Source of the DNA: Stereocaulon alpinum
Taxonomy: Eukaryota > Ascomycota > Lecanoromycetes > Lecanorales > Stereocaulaceae
Direction: 5' to 3'
Assembly (NCBI GenBank): GCA_018257865.1
Contig: JAEUBA010000005.1
Location: 558,001 to 622,000, forward strand
Length of the DNA: 64,000 nucleotides
Part shown: in pieces, positions 10,008 through 21,738 of the stretch
Position numbering within the stretch: the stretch's first letter is position 1
Layout: every line of letters starts with the position of its first letter
The notes under the pieces: generated by a model
Told to the model about the DNA's origin: nothing
What the model saw: the letters and a program-made list of their open reading frames with translations, nothing else
Database searches by the model: none
Position numbers and translations under genes: made by a program

Positions 10008-11664
10008 TGGCATCAAGTGGGAACCAACGCATCTAGGCCATCGTGCATGAGGGGTACCGCCAATAGCGCCTAGCGCCGTTCCTGAAGCTAATGTGGGTTG
10101 TCCCACGCATATGCACATACTAGTTGATTAAATTGGTCCTGAATGGGAGGTAGACGATTAAGGTGAACGTATCATAGTGCATGCCGGAACCATAATGGGC
10201 ATGATTACTGGAGAACTTTGGTGCTTGTTCAAGCAAAGTCCGGTGGTACTGCATCCGCCTTGGCAGAGAAGATGAAAGAGCTGGAGCTGAGTACACAGAA
10301 ATCCTCACGTAGTCAACGTCACAGCAATTGAAATATGAAACAGCATATCAACGATATGAGACTGTTGATGTCAAATACTGAACTCGGGATATTCTGTCCG
10401 AACTCGTCAGCAGCAGAAAGAATTGATGAAGCGCCGCAGGAAGCGGGCTACAGGGCCGGCCTGCAGAATTGTGGGAGCTAACGTTAGTGTCCATATAGGC
10501 TTGCTTGGCACGTACTGTAAATGTCACAAGCGAAGAATATGGCAGGCACGGTTGACAGGTCGACGTCGAGACAGGTTGACATTGAGCAACTTGTTCGAGC
10601 AGTCCTCACTTCTGGTCTCGGCAGTGTGCAGCCGATCACCGTCCTACGATGCCGATGAACCATGTGCTGGGATTACTTGTAGATCTGATAGACTACAGCA
10701 ATGGCTGCTCTGTGGCTGGCTCATTGTGGGGCCAGGACTAGACTAAGCAGCCGATGCAAAACTCTGAGACGTTCAAACTGCCTAGAGACCAAACGCACCC
10801 CCACCTGCAAGCGCGAGTCGGTTAGAGCTGTTATTAGTGACAGAAACTAGGAGATACACACGTTGACGAACTATCAATATGTGGATAGCGTGTGGCTGGC
10901 TGAGCTATTCCAAAGGCGAGACCCTTTCCGTGTACTGATCTGGGCGCTCAGTTGCTATGTGGAGAACCAAATGTGGGCTCGCGTTCATCGTCGTGCTCTT
11001 CATGTACAAGGATCTCGCGAAATATCTAGACCGCTGCGCCTTGATAGGCTTTGACACAGTATTGTTACACAGATATGTCTCATGTAATGACTATCTAGGC
11101 CGCACTCTAGACGCAGGTCACAGTCATCGTTTTCATGGTCGCCTTGGGTAGCAATACTTTTTGCAGCTAGTTCTCAGCTGTGATAGACATCAGTGGCTGT
11201 CCCCTCCTACCTATTCTAGCAGCTCTCGGGCCACCTAGTGGAATCGCATGTCCATGTCTTCAGCTGAATCTAAGAGGGTGGCTGGCTAACTCAGGTTCGA
11301 GAACCTCAGCCCCTTGTTGAGATCCAGGCAAAGACGTGTCATTGACTATCAGGAATAAGAGAATCCACCATCACCTCTGGCTTCTCAGCCAGCCATGGCC
11401 TTGACGGAAGGACAGCTTTGGGTCCAGAAGCTCTCCGGATTGGGAACCTCAGCCGAGTGCTGACCCACAGTTTGACTTTTCGGAATGTCCGCTTCCATTG
11501 AAGGTTGAGTCGGTCTATGGCAGAAACGTTCTTGGTTCTCGGATCCCAATTTGAAAGCACCGTTGTGGAATACTGATACGTAGTACTTTGATCCCACTGC
11601 GGCGTATTTCTTTGCTCGTCTTCTGCTTTCATTTGGCTTCTCCTAGATCTATTCTCACTCCAAC
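10008..11664. other. Gene-poor interval before the subtilase
   Basis: The short frames here lack protein character. The last few hundred bases must contain the subtilase promoter. I see no RNA gene. The motif GGTTCGAGAACC near 11294 resembles a tRNA B box but no tRNA fold surrounds it. Confidence 0.5.
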
Positions 11665-14013
11665 ATGTCAACTGCCAGTCCACCAGAGGATGCTGTACCT
11701 ATAAGAATCAATGGGCGGAAGGTCGACCCCCAAAAGGTTTATGCCCGGGATGCGGTGCACACCAATTACATCATTATCCGTGCCTACGAAGCTCTTAGTC
11801 AAAAACGGGAGGCAGAGCTGACAGATTTGGGGGTCGTCATCCAGGAGCAAGTGGATCAGGATACCTATCTCTGCTACTATGAGCCTTCTGACCTCGAGCC
11901 TATCCGTGCCAAAAAAGAGTACATCCAACAGGTCGATGTCTACCGTAACAAATGCAAAATTGTCTCGGATTTGAAGGCAAGGAACATCGTAGTTGCCGAG
12001 CAAAACAAACAAGAAGAGACTGCAAGCTACGACACTGAACCTATCCCGACTAGCGGAACAGCCGCTGCAAATGCTGTCAGTAGCATCTGCACGGTCGACA
12101 TCCTACTCCACGACAATTTGGCGGATGACGTGCGAGATGTCGCGTCAGATCTTGCAAGAAAAGCTGGAGTTGGTGACAACAGCTTAGAGACCGCACCAAG
12201 TAAGATTCGGATGACACTAGATCGTGGGAATCTTACAAGCGTGGCATCCGACGATAGAGTCAGAGCTATCGAAGAAGTCTTCCAAACGGTACTACATAAC
12301 AATTATGCTCGGGATATCATGTGCGCCGATATCCGTCTAAACGATACTTGTTATCTGGGAGAGGGGCAAGTCGTTGCCGTGGCTGATACTGGATTCGACA
12401 AAGGCTCCAAGGATGACTGCCATCCAGCTTTTCAGGGTCGCGTGATCGAGCTAGTCCCAGGTCCGAGAGGGGAGCGACCGTTCACAGACGCAGCGAATGA
12501 TCCCATAGGACATGGTACACACGTCTGCGGCTCTATCGTGGGCACAAGTCAAAAGACTCAAGAGGGCGAAGTAGGGGGAATTGCTCCCAACGCCAGTATT
12601 GTGGTTCAGTCACTGTACCACAGCCGTGCCGTCGGAATCAAGACACCAATGGATCTCACGAGATTATTCCAGACCCCATATGACCGTCATAACGCACGCA
12701 TTCACAGCAACTCTTGGGGTGAGACCTGGGTTGATGGCCAAAGAACTTATAATTCGACAGCCGAAGAAGTCGACAAATTCGTGTGGAATTATCCCGACAC
12801 CATCATCTGCTTCTCTGCTGGCAATGACAATGGCGACACAAGAGCCGCTGGACGACCAGCAATAGGTGCTCAAGCTGCAGCTAAGAACTGCATCACGGTC
12901 GGTGCTACTGGATCTCCCCGACGACAGGTTGGTGGGAAGTACAACGCGAATCCCAACGAGATGTATCTCGACAGTAGCCGTGGACCTACCAAAGAAGGCC
13001 GCATAAAACCCGACGTAGTCGCTCCCGGCGTGAACATTCTCTCGCCCAGAACTCAAGACAAGAACCACCAGGCTGACATAGCATTTGTGAATAAAGACCG
13101 AAAAGCTCAACCTGGAGACCCGAAATGGCAGGACCCCCAGTGGGACGTCAGATCTGGAACGAGCATGGCTACGCCTCTAGTCGCTGGGTGCATTGCTGTG
13201 ATGCGAGAAGCGTTTGAAAAGCAGGGTGTTAGTGACCCGCCGGCTGCGCTCATCAAAGCGCTCCTCATCAACGGAGCAGTGAAGTTACCTGGACTTTCTC
13301 TATCTGCACAAGGATTTGGTAGAGTCCATTTGCGGAAGTCAATCAACATGCTGACGGAAGGCACGATAGAAGGATCAAGGTACGTTCAGTCCACCGGAAA
13401 CAAAGTAAACGCTGACTTTGACATTCAATAGTAAGCCAATTACTGGCTATCTAAGAGGCAAGCCTCTAAAACAGGGCGAAGATGACTCATTATCCATTGA
13501 GATACCGAACTCCCTCATCAGCGAGAAGCTCAATGGCTCCTCGCAATTGCAAGATCAAGGGGTCACATTCAAAGTTACACTTGCGTATACAGGTAATTAC
13601 ACATTTCAAGCGATTGACAGATTACATGAACCACTTTGGCTGCCCTTGACCACCATACTGATCTCACCTTCGCAACAGACCGCAAAGGCACCCTTTTGCA
13701 AAACAACCTAAATCTGATTGTCGTAGCAGCCGATGGCGTAGAGAAACACGGAAACATATCGGACGGCGACGGCTACGACGATGTCAACAACGTCGAGCAG
13801 ATCACCTGGCCTTCTATGCCTCCTGGTCAGGCTAAGATAAGAGTGGTAGCCAATAAAATTACTGTCCCGGTATGTTACATCTAGGCAAACCTTTCTCCAG
13901 GTTCCTGCGCAAAGTAGGCATCGCTAACGACATACGTGATGTAGGGTGATGAGCAACCTTTTGCTTTGGCTTGGAGCACAGTGAGAACGCAGGAATCATT
14001 AATCGCAGGGTAG
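11665..14013 (+). CDS. Subtilisin-family serine protease (S8) without signal peptide
   Basis: Four exons (11665-13379, 13432-13592, 13679-13869, 13945-14013) with introns of 52, 86 and 75 bases give 711 residues. The catalytic triad is complete: Asp241 in AVADTGFD, His283 in GHGTHVCGS and Ser500 in SGTSMATPLVAG, with oxyanion Asn387 in SAGNDNGD. About 230 residues precede the catalytic domain without a signal peptide, so secretion by the classical route is not supported. After the protease domain comes a beta-rich C-terminal domain (FKVTLAYTD, then LLQNNLNLIV and KIRVVANKI), the arrangement seen in many bacterial and some fungal subtilases with a jelly-roll-like P-type domain. Each splice is supported by the restored reading of this domain. 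The substrate is unknown; a cytosolic or unconventional role is possible. Confidence 0.88.
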
Positions 14014-16259
14014 CCAGTTTCTTTCCTTGAAAAGGCTTCTTCAATGATGGTGGAGGTCGATCAGTCACTCAGTATTTATTCGTTCATATAGGGCACAACA
14101 TGAGACGTTGTCGGCGTTTCATGCACTCTTACTATCCATCAGCACTTCCCGAGGCTCAGAGAGATTAGCTCAACTATCAGCTCTGAGGTGTCTACAATGG
14201 GACTTTCATGACAAAAGCATTCGAGCGGGAAGCCCCACACTATGGATCTAGACATGCCAGTTCGCGTGACCACGTGATGATCCTTTAGAGAGAAGAGGTA
14301 GGCGGGCAACGGAGATCGTAGTTGGACTTTCCAATCTACTTGGCCTAATTTAACGAGGCTATATGTGCTAAGTCAGCAGCTAGACTGTGCAACAGTGGCT
14401 CATCGCCATCGAAAAGAAGTTCATGTCTCTCTGGGTGCAAATTGCGCTAAGCGAACACCTTAATTGAAGCGAGCCATCGAAACCTGCTTGATACCTACCG
14501 TACTAATGAAATCTCCATGCCAGCTCTGGGATTCGCATGCCAGGACCCTTACGGGATACTGAGAGTCTTCTCGATGTTGACGAGAGTGGGTGATCAAGTC
14601 GTTGGACCTCGGTTCCCGCAGGTGTTCGCCCGGGTGAACCATGGGGGTCCAACGGCTGTTGTCACCCACGGACACAGAGGTCTTCCTGCGTGGGGGTTCC
14701 TACTAAACGAATCTCTCTAAGCCAGCCTGTCAAGCGTGATGTGCGCCTAATCTATGGCAAATCTTCAGGTACATTACGGGCCCGTGAACCCTGTTTTGTC
14801 CCTGATGAGCCATTGATGTATCGCATATCTGCTTCGGCAAGAAGCTACGGACTCGTCTATCTACGGAGTCGGAGTGCAATCTTGTCAAGAATATTTTAAC
14901 TTTCCGTTAATGTGGCAAGGTGCATAGCATTGTCTCTTGATTCTTTATGCACACCCTTCGCCATCAACTACCTGGCTTGTACGAGGCATTCTAGAGAGAT
15001 GTGAGTACCTTCTTCCTGCATACGCATAATGTCTCATGGCCGCAGTCTGTCGACTTTTGCCCGCTTTGGCAGGTCGATAGCGAGCTGCGGATGACTTGAG
15101 GAAAGATCTCCTCAAGCTGCGCCGTACATCGTCAGACCAACAACGGCTCGGAAGTTCGCAAGACTCGTGGATCGGCGCTTTGCTGAGGATTGAGTCTCCA
15201 AAGTCTCAGTCTTGTTGCTTGACTCCTTGCTGTGCCTCTCTGCTGTGGGTATGTTGAGAGCACCGTGAGCTAGGTACTTGCTGCAAGCCTGTAAGACGTA
15301 CCGGTAGCCATAACTGGGTCCGAGAATGTGTTATTTGCAAATTCTCGGTTATGGATGTGCTGAGGTGCGAAGACGAATTGTTCTTATGTGGCGAGTACCT
15401 TTGGTACCTAAGCATCGGTGGGTCGCTCCAAATTTCTTTCAGATCTGCGAGATTGGAAACACTGCTGCTATATGAGAACTGGGCGGTGAACGTTGGATGA
15501 CTTTGAATCGACGTCGAACTGATGACGATCTTAAACCCTACGCGAACCACATCTTTCCTTTAACTTCGTTCATCGCCCGATGCGCGGCCTCAATAGTCAG
15601 GTTAGGCGACAAGAATACTGCAATTCCCACGAAATTGACATGCAGCTTTCAGCTGTGCCAGCAATCCAGAAAAGCCTTGCTGCGATGTACCCCTCCCAAG
15701 ATCCAAAGGACGCGATTGATGCGCATGCAGCTCCTTGCATTTCCTCGGCTACTCCCACATAACGACCCATAAACAGTAGCCAGTCCAATTTCAGGTTCCA
15801 TGAAATTGAACTCCAGACGCTTGGTGATGGCGTCGTAGGACAGATACTCTGGTCGCTTTGAACTTCTACCTCTATCAATCCGTTACTCTACAGCAAGACT
15901 AAAACCTTCTTCGTATGTCCAGTCCGCCACACGACTTTAGCTGTGCATTCTTCACGACTGGGTCTAACAGATCTGTGCCATCGAAGACTTTGAGGGATTC
16001 AAACAAAGTTTAGGACGCCGCACATGAGATCTACAAGTGTGGATGACCATGATGGCCTTCATATCTACGTACCTGACCTCACGATGAGGAACCTTGGCTT
16101 GGTGGAATTCTCTTTCGTCGAATTTGACTCTAGCGTCGCCTTCAAGTCTGTTGTGCCAACTGCTCTTCGCTTTCCCAGACATGTTTCTTCACATTACTAA
16201 ACAAGAATTTCTTGAGTTGTTGCCAAACCCTGCTTTGAAGGCTCGTTCTCTTCACCATT
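14014..16259. other. Intergenic, 2.2 kb, no assignable gene
   Basis: Several short frames exist. The only one with some protein character is on the minus strand at 15597-15878 (93 codons, including a hydrophobic stretch around WLLFMGRYVGVAEEM), but I recognise no family and find no convincing partner exons. A CACGTG occurs near 14271. No RNA gene or repeat is seen. Confidence 0.45.
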
Positions 16260-17538
16260 ATGCATCGAGAACATCTCAGCCTTGGTCAGCGAAATCCCAG
16301 AGGAGCGACTGTCATTGCCATTGAATGCTTGTTCCTAAGCCTTGGAGCTATCGCTCTTGCATTTCGACTCAGATCCCGGAACATTCAGGGTCGTAGGCTT
16401 TGTCTTAATGATTACACTGCACTTTTGGCATGGGTACGCAAGAAGATGCTTTCTACACTGCCGAACGACGATTTGCTGATCAGTATAAGCCCTTGACCGC
16501 CTCTAACCCAGCCGTTGGTATTATACGTACGCACTCGTTGTTCCATCTGTGGAAGGGATGCTGAAATTGAACAGGCATTGCTGCCGGTGGGGCTGGTCAG
16601 GACCAAACCGAGGTCGATCCAGAAAAATTTCGCGTTTTAATATTGAAAGTATACATAGCAAATACAATTGTATATATCGAACTCTTTTGGCTGACTCTCT
16701 CAAGCTTATCCCAGCAGGCGCGATCTCCTGGACCCTCGCCTCTGCGATTATGAAGGTCTCTATCTTGCATTTCTATCTCACGGTGTTCAGGCCCAACAAA
16801 CTTTTCCGTGGAGCAGTCTATGGGGCGATGACCCTCGTCGTCTCTTTTGGTGTTGCAAAGTTGCTCTCGGCGTTTCTGATCTGCCGACCCTTCGCCAAAA
16901 ATTGGAACCGGTCCCTCCCAGGTGTCTGTGGGTCAAGTGTCAGTGCGGAGCTTGCGGGGGGTATCATCAATATAATTACGAATCTTGTGATTATCATCCT
17001 ACCAATGCCTTTGATATGGCACTTGCAGATGGCTTATTCAAAGAAACTTGGCCTCACGATCTTGTTCGGTCTCGGTCTCATGTAATACTCATCTCCTGAG
17101 AATACTGTTATAGTACTAACCGCTTGATTCAGCGTATGCGTCATCTCGATCCTACGACTTGCACTTACTCTACAGGTAAACAGTGACGGTTCTATCCACG
17201 ACATCGTGGATGGTATACTCTTGATCGACCTAGAACCATTGCTCGAAATTATAATTGCTTCTTTGCCTATGTTTCCACCTACATTCAGGAGAATGCACCA
17301 CCAGAAAGGTGGACGAGAGTCTCAAAACGTCATCTCAAGTACCGTGGCCCGTCTCCGATCTCATAAGCCCCAAAATTTGGCGCTTGGCGATGATGATCTG
17401 TACCCTCTTAGCGTTCTCGAGGGAAGCAGAACGCAAAACGAGATCACGGGTCATAATGATGTTGCGGTGGACATACCTCCTCGTGGTAGTATCGTAGTCA
17501 AGCAAGGCTGGGAAGTCCGGTCAGATGAGGCTGTCTAA
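16260..17538 (+). CDS. PTH11-like seven-transmembrane receptor (fungal rhodopsin-domain protein)
   Basis: The protein begins MHREHLSLG at 16260 without a CFEM domain and goes directly into helix 1 (ATVIAIECLFLSLGAIALAF), followed by LNDYTALLAW. My exon model is 16260-16433, 16484-16526, 16575-16648, 16705-17081 and 17133-17538, 357 residues. The last intron (17082-17132, TACTAAC branch) is secure. The first three are chosen to keep the frame through GAGQDQTEVDPEKF and SAIMKVSILHFYLTVF, and could shift by some bases. Further helices are visible at LVVSFGVAKLLSAFLIC, GIINIITNLVIIILPMPLIW and LTILFGLGLIVCVISI, then LEIIIASLPMFPP and a polar cytosolic tail. Members of this family are plasma-membrane sensors of surface or host cues; the ligand is unknown. 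Confidence 0.8.
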
Positions 17539-18272
17539 CGAAGAAAACGTGGAAGTGGACATCGGGATAGTGATAGTGGAACCCTAGGGACAGCGAATAC
17601 GTTGTCCCTCACATGGGAAAATGTAAATCCTACCGTTGTGTTACCATGCTTGAGTTGTATCGATCCCAGCGAGATAGAATGCTTCGGGACTGTTGCTGCG
17701 CTTTTTAATGGCCAGTTTACAATCTTGTACTCATTGACGAATGTCCCTTAGCAGGTATAAGGTTGGAAGTCGCTTTCTGCCTCTACTCTTAGTACCCAAA
17801 TATCGACCCCGTACCGATGTGACTGTAGCCTTAGGGGAAGCTTAATAAGGGAGTCACCCATCTGATTTAGTAAGAACAGGCGTCGCATACTAATCAGCAA
17901 AGTGGTGGGGCATTCGGTATCCACCTTACAGTAGCACGTGCCAACGCGTCTGCGCTTCGGCGCGTCTCCATGACGATTCCTTGGCACTGCGACATCCCCG
18001 AGTCTTTGACGAAGGCAATCGATGTTGGGTTATTGAATTTTGCTTGTGCTTGCTATTTTGCTCTGTCTGCCTTGATTGCTTTTGCTCCTGCTTATGACCG
18101 CTGTCACAAAGTCAGGGTTCCCACAGAGAGACCATAGGGCTTACTTTTTGCATTCACTTTCCACTTGGATGATTTTAGTACACGACAACGGACTGTTGGT
18201 GAATAGTACCTCGAAGTCGGCATGCTTCCCTCCCTGAAGTTTACAAAGACCTGTTGAAGTGATCGGGGGGTC
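17539..18272. other. Intergenic, includes EME1 promoter
   Basis: These are the 3' flank of the receptor gene and the upstream region of EME1. It contains CACGTG at 17935-17940 and ACGCGT at 17944-17949. No coding sequence is supported. Confidence 0.55.
17944..17949. promoter_or_regulatory. Possible MluI cell-cycle box upstream of EME1
   Basis: ACGCGT is the core bound by the MBF factor, which drives G1/S expression of DNA repair and replication genes in fungi. It lies 324 bases upstream of the EME1 ATG, with more CGCG-rich sequence just after. This single match is suggestive only. Confidence 0.35.
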
Positions 18273-20251
18273 ATGATAATGGCTCCCAGTGAAGTCGTCG
18301 ATCTGCTCAGCACCGACGACGAAGCGCCACTCCAACGCCCCCCAGTCAGCAAAGGCATCTCCGTCAAAAACCAACCAGCCAGCTCCGATGTTCTATTCTT
18401 GTCTGATGACTTTGACAACACTATCAATTTTGAGGCTCCAGCAAAGAGGAGAAGAATAAGTCCGTTACCTTCAGGTGAAGACTATGTCTCTACAAGTCCT
18501 GGGTTGCCAATTGCCAGCAAGCGTCGCGCCTCGCCAAAATACACCTTCAGAAGCAAGGCGTCAGATAGCCAAGACTGGCTTTCAATAGACGAGTCTGACC
18601 CTACCATCTTCACATCATCAATAGATGTAGGGGCTACAGTCTCACGTGCCAACCGGAAAGCTCTTGACGCCATATCGTTCGATGGCGAAGATTCAGATGA
18701 CACCCTTCCTGACAACGTATTGTCTGCTCCGCTCCGGAAGTCTAAAGCAGCTTCAGCACTGTCTGAGCGAACTGCAGCAGTACTCGCAAGTTTTTCTCAG
18801 TCTCCTCCGCGTGCGAAGCCTTCCATTACTCGGAAAGCGTCTTGCGACAAGACCGCCAGCAAGTCGAAAAATACACGACAAGGGTCAATTGACCGGGGAG
18901 GCGCAGCTGGAGCTGAAGTAATCAGATCACCAAAGAAGAGAAAGCTCACCGAGGAAGAAAGAACCGCGAAGGCAGCAGATGATGAAAGAGACAAGGTGGC
19001 GAGAGCTTGCGAAAAGGCAACTGCAAAAGCGGCGAACAAGGAAAAGAAGGCGAAAGAGAAGGAAGGGGAGCAGGAGAGGAAGCGGATACAGAAGGAAGAG
19101 AAAGCACGGGAAAAGCGCCTTGCCGCGGACCTAGCGGAGGTGAACAAATCAAAGCTTGATAAGAAAGACTCTACGCCGGAGATGATCGTGGACTTGCCGG
19201 CATCCATAGACGGCCAGAGTGTGGATACACAGATCAGGGAGTTCCTCAAGACCTTGGGGGTTGACGCGACATTGTACCAAAGCCCAATACCCAACACAAT
19301 ACGATGGCGACGAAAGATGAAAGCTAGATGGAACGCCGAGTTGGATCATTGGGAGCCTATAGACCGCATGGAGATCCATGATGAGAAGCATATCACGTGC
19401 TTATTGTCTGCTAAGGAGTTTGTTGCATTAGCTATGGCCGAAAGCAACGATGAAAATGTTGAGACGCATGTTGCCAAATTGAAGAGTGCGTATAAAGACT
19501 GTATTCCTATATACATGATTGAAGGCTTGCATGCATGCATGCGGAAGAGCAAGACAGCCGAGAATAGAGCGTATCAAGAAAGAGTCAATTCGCGCAGCCA
19601 AGATAATGCGGATGGACTTCCCCCAACCAGTCAGCACACGTCAAGAAAGCAAAAGCCTACGCCAGTAATTGTCGACGAGGACATGATAGAAGATGCACTG
19701 CTGCGGCTGCAGGTTATGGATGGCTGCTTGGTTCACCATACAAATACCTCAGTAGAGACGGCCGAGTGGGTCGCGAACTTTACACAGCATATCTCTACGA
19801 TTCCCTACAGGTCAGCGGCCAGAATGCCTGGCAACCTTGTTCTGTCACTAACAAGCTTGCTGCAGGATCCAACGAATGAACCTTGACACAACTTTTTGCA
19901 TGGAGTCAGGCCAAGTTGGAACCGGCGAGGATAAGCACGACACCTTTGCGAAGATGTTGCAGGAGATCCACCATGTCACTCCTCCCATAGCTTATGGCAT
20001 TGCTTCCGAGTACCCAAATGTCATCAGCTTAATCAAAGCATTTCGAAAACATGGACCTCTCGTACTCAAGGATTTGCAGGTATGTGCTCTCCTACCAATA
20101 ATATAGTAGAGGTATAGTAAGCTGACTGAACGCTCTCAAGAAATCCGCGAATAGGAACGGAGCTCTCACAGATCGCAAAATCGGTCCAGCCATAAGTAGA
20201 CGGCTGTACAAAATTTTCACAGAATCGGATCCTACCTCGACGGACGTCTGA
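18273..20251 (+). CDS. EME1/MMS4, regulatory subunit of the MUS81 structure-specific endonuclease
   Basis: Three exons (18273-19810, 19866-20079, 20141-20251) with 55- and 61-base introns give 620 residues. With MUS81 this protein cuts branched DNA such as nicked Holliday junctions, flaps and stalled forks in the nucleus. The N-terminal 200 residues are disordered and acidic/serine-rich. Residues about 225-310 are a Lys/Glu-rich coiled coil (KANKEKKAKEKEGEQERKR). The ERCC4-like nuclease fold follows, lacking a GDXnERKxxxD active site as expected for the non-catalytic partner. The C-terminal helix-hairpin-helix region includes PPIAYGIASEYPNVISLI and ends with KSANRNGALTDRKIGPAIS, strongly conserved in EME1. 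An ATG two codons downstream (18279) is an alternative start. Confidence 0.9.
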
Positions 20252-21738
20252 TTACAGTTTAGGAGGGGATTAGACGTTGCTATCTGTTCCTCAAGTCTGG
20301 GAAGCCCTATCCTGCAAAACCACAGGACAGCCATCTACATTCTCGGGAGACTACCATCCACAAATATCCGCTATCAATCCTTGCAACATCAGGCACCATA
20401 TTTTCCCAGCTCCCCATTACCCTCCCTTTCGCGAACCTGCCCTCCATCTCCATCAGCGTCGCCTACCCCGCCAATAAAGATAGCCATGACTTCAAAAATC
20501 GAGTATAGACTTCCACTTATAATCTCAAAACCTGTCGCTGGAAGAAACTTCATCGATTCGAGCAAGGCTATACATCCCAATAGCTTTAACTGCAAAATGG
20601 GATCGTACATACCTTAGCATCCACATGATATCCCCACTGTAACGTCAATAGCTGAACCCCAATAAACAACATACCAAATAATATCTCCATCTCCACTTCA
20701 ATGCCCCCCCCCCCCACCTCCCCATTTATAAATAATCCCTCAACATCTTCCCAGGTCACCTTAGATCATGATCATGATTATGCACATGCCAATCAAGCTA
20801 GCTAACGTCCTCAGGAGAAAAAATATCCCTTACTAAGAGCCGTCCATAATAGATACGTAAAATCCTTAACAAGTAGAATAGAGTAGACTATAGCAGGCTT
20901 CCGAGCTACGAAACGGAACAATATCTACACGGAAATGCCAGATCTGAAGAACAATAAAAGCGCGCCGGGGGTGGGTGGGTGGGGGGGTGGGGGAGGGGGG
21001 GGTGGGGGGGTTCCTTCTAGTTAATATCCCCAAAGGAAGAAGAAGAAGCAATTACGCCAGCCCGGTACTTTGTATTAAAGGACCGTAAGAGTATGGAATC
21101 GGATCCTTCCTTCCTTCCTTTCTTCTCGATTCTACTCCACATAGCGAGCCCGATGAACCCAATGCGGTGCTACGCGGTGGAGGTAAATATCTTGCCTAAG
21201 GGGGGATTAGTTTTGTCGGAGTCATATGCTGTGACGTTAGATGCGTATTGTTTCTCGCAAGGTGCTGCACGCTAGAAGTGGGTGTTCTGATAGAAGGCGC
21301 AATGTGTCTGATGCGCTTCTGGTGAGGGGGAGGAAGGCTAGCGCATCGCGAAAGGGATGGGATGGATCGCGTAGAAGGGTTCTCGAGTCTGCAAGTCTCG
21401 TGTACCGTACGATTGCAGACAAAAATTCTTCAGACGACGAGGAAAGGAAACGTACTGCGACACCATGATTTAATCTGGTAATGCTATAAAAACGTCCAAG
21501 TAGCTCTTTTCTTAGGCTAAGTATCAGACTTGACAAGAAATATGTACCTATTGAAGCAGACAGACAGCCTCGCTCATAGAAAGCAAAAAGGCGGTATAAG
21601 TACATCGGGGTATCTCGGCGCAGGTGTAGAAAGAAGAAAAGTAAAAAAGCAAATGATGTTTTCCACCGTGTATGCATGAACGTCCTCAGCACATTGCCAT
21701 CCGTAGCGTGTCCAAAATTTCTCCTGCAGAGCTCTCAC
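20252..21738. other. Convergent intergenic region with homopolymer tracts
   Basis: These are the 3' flanks of EME1 (+) and the kinesin (-). The left part is C-rich, including a C run at about 20706. After about 20900 it is G-rich with a long G tract. Open frames such as 21237-21692 (-) are low in protein character. No gene is supported. Confidence 0.5.
20961..21010 (+). repeat. G-tract low-complexity region
   Basis: About 50 bases consist almost only of G with scattered T and A, in runs such as GGGTGGGTGGG and up to eight G. The sequence could form a G-quadruplex on the plus strand. Confidence 0.8.

Noticed and set aside
11290..11305. GGTTCGAGAACC as a tRNA B box
   Set aside because: No acceptor stem, anticodon arm or A box could be found around it.
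16434..16574. Single 141-base first intron in the PTH11-like gene
   Set aside because: The frame does not close with the exon starting at 16575; two short introns around 16484-16526 close it.
21237..21692. 151-codon minus-strand frame after the kinesin stop
   Set aside because: It has no family features and lies in the 3' flank; the kinesin ends at 21739.
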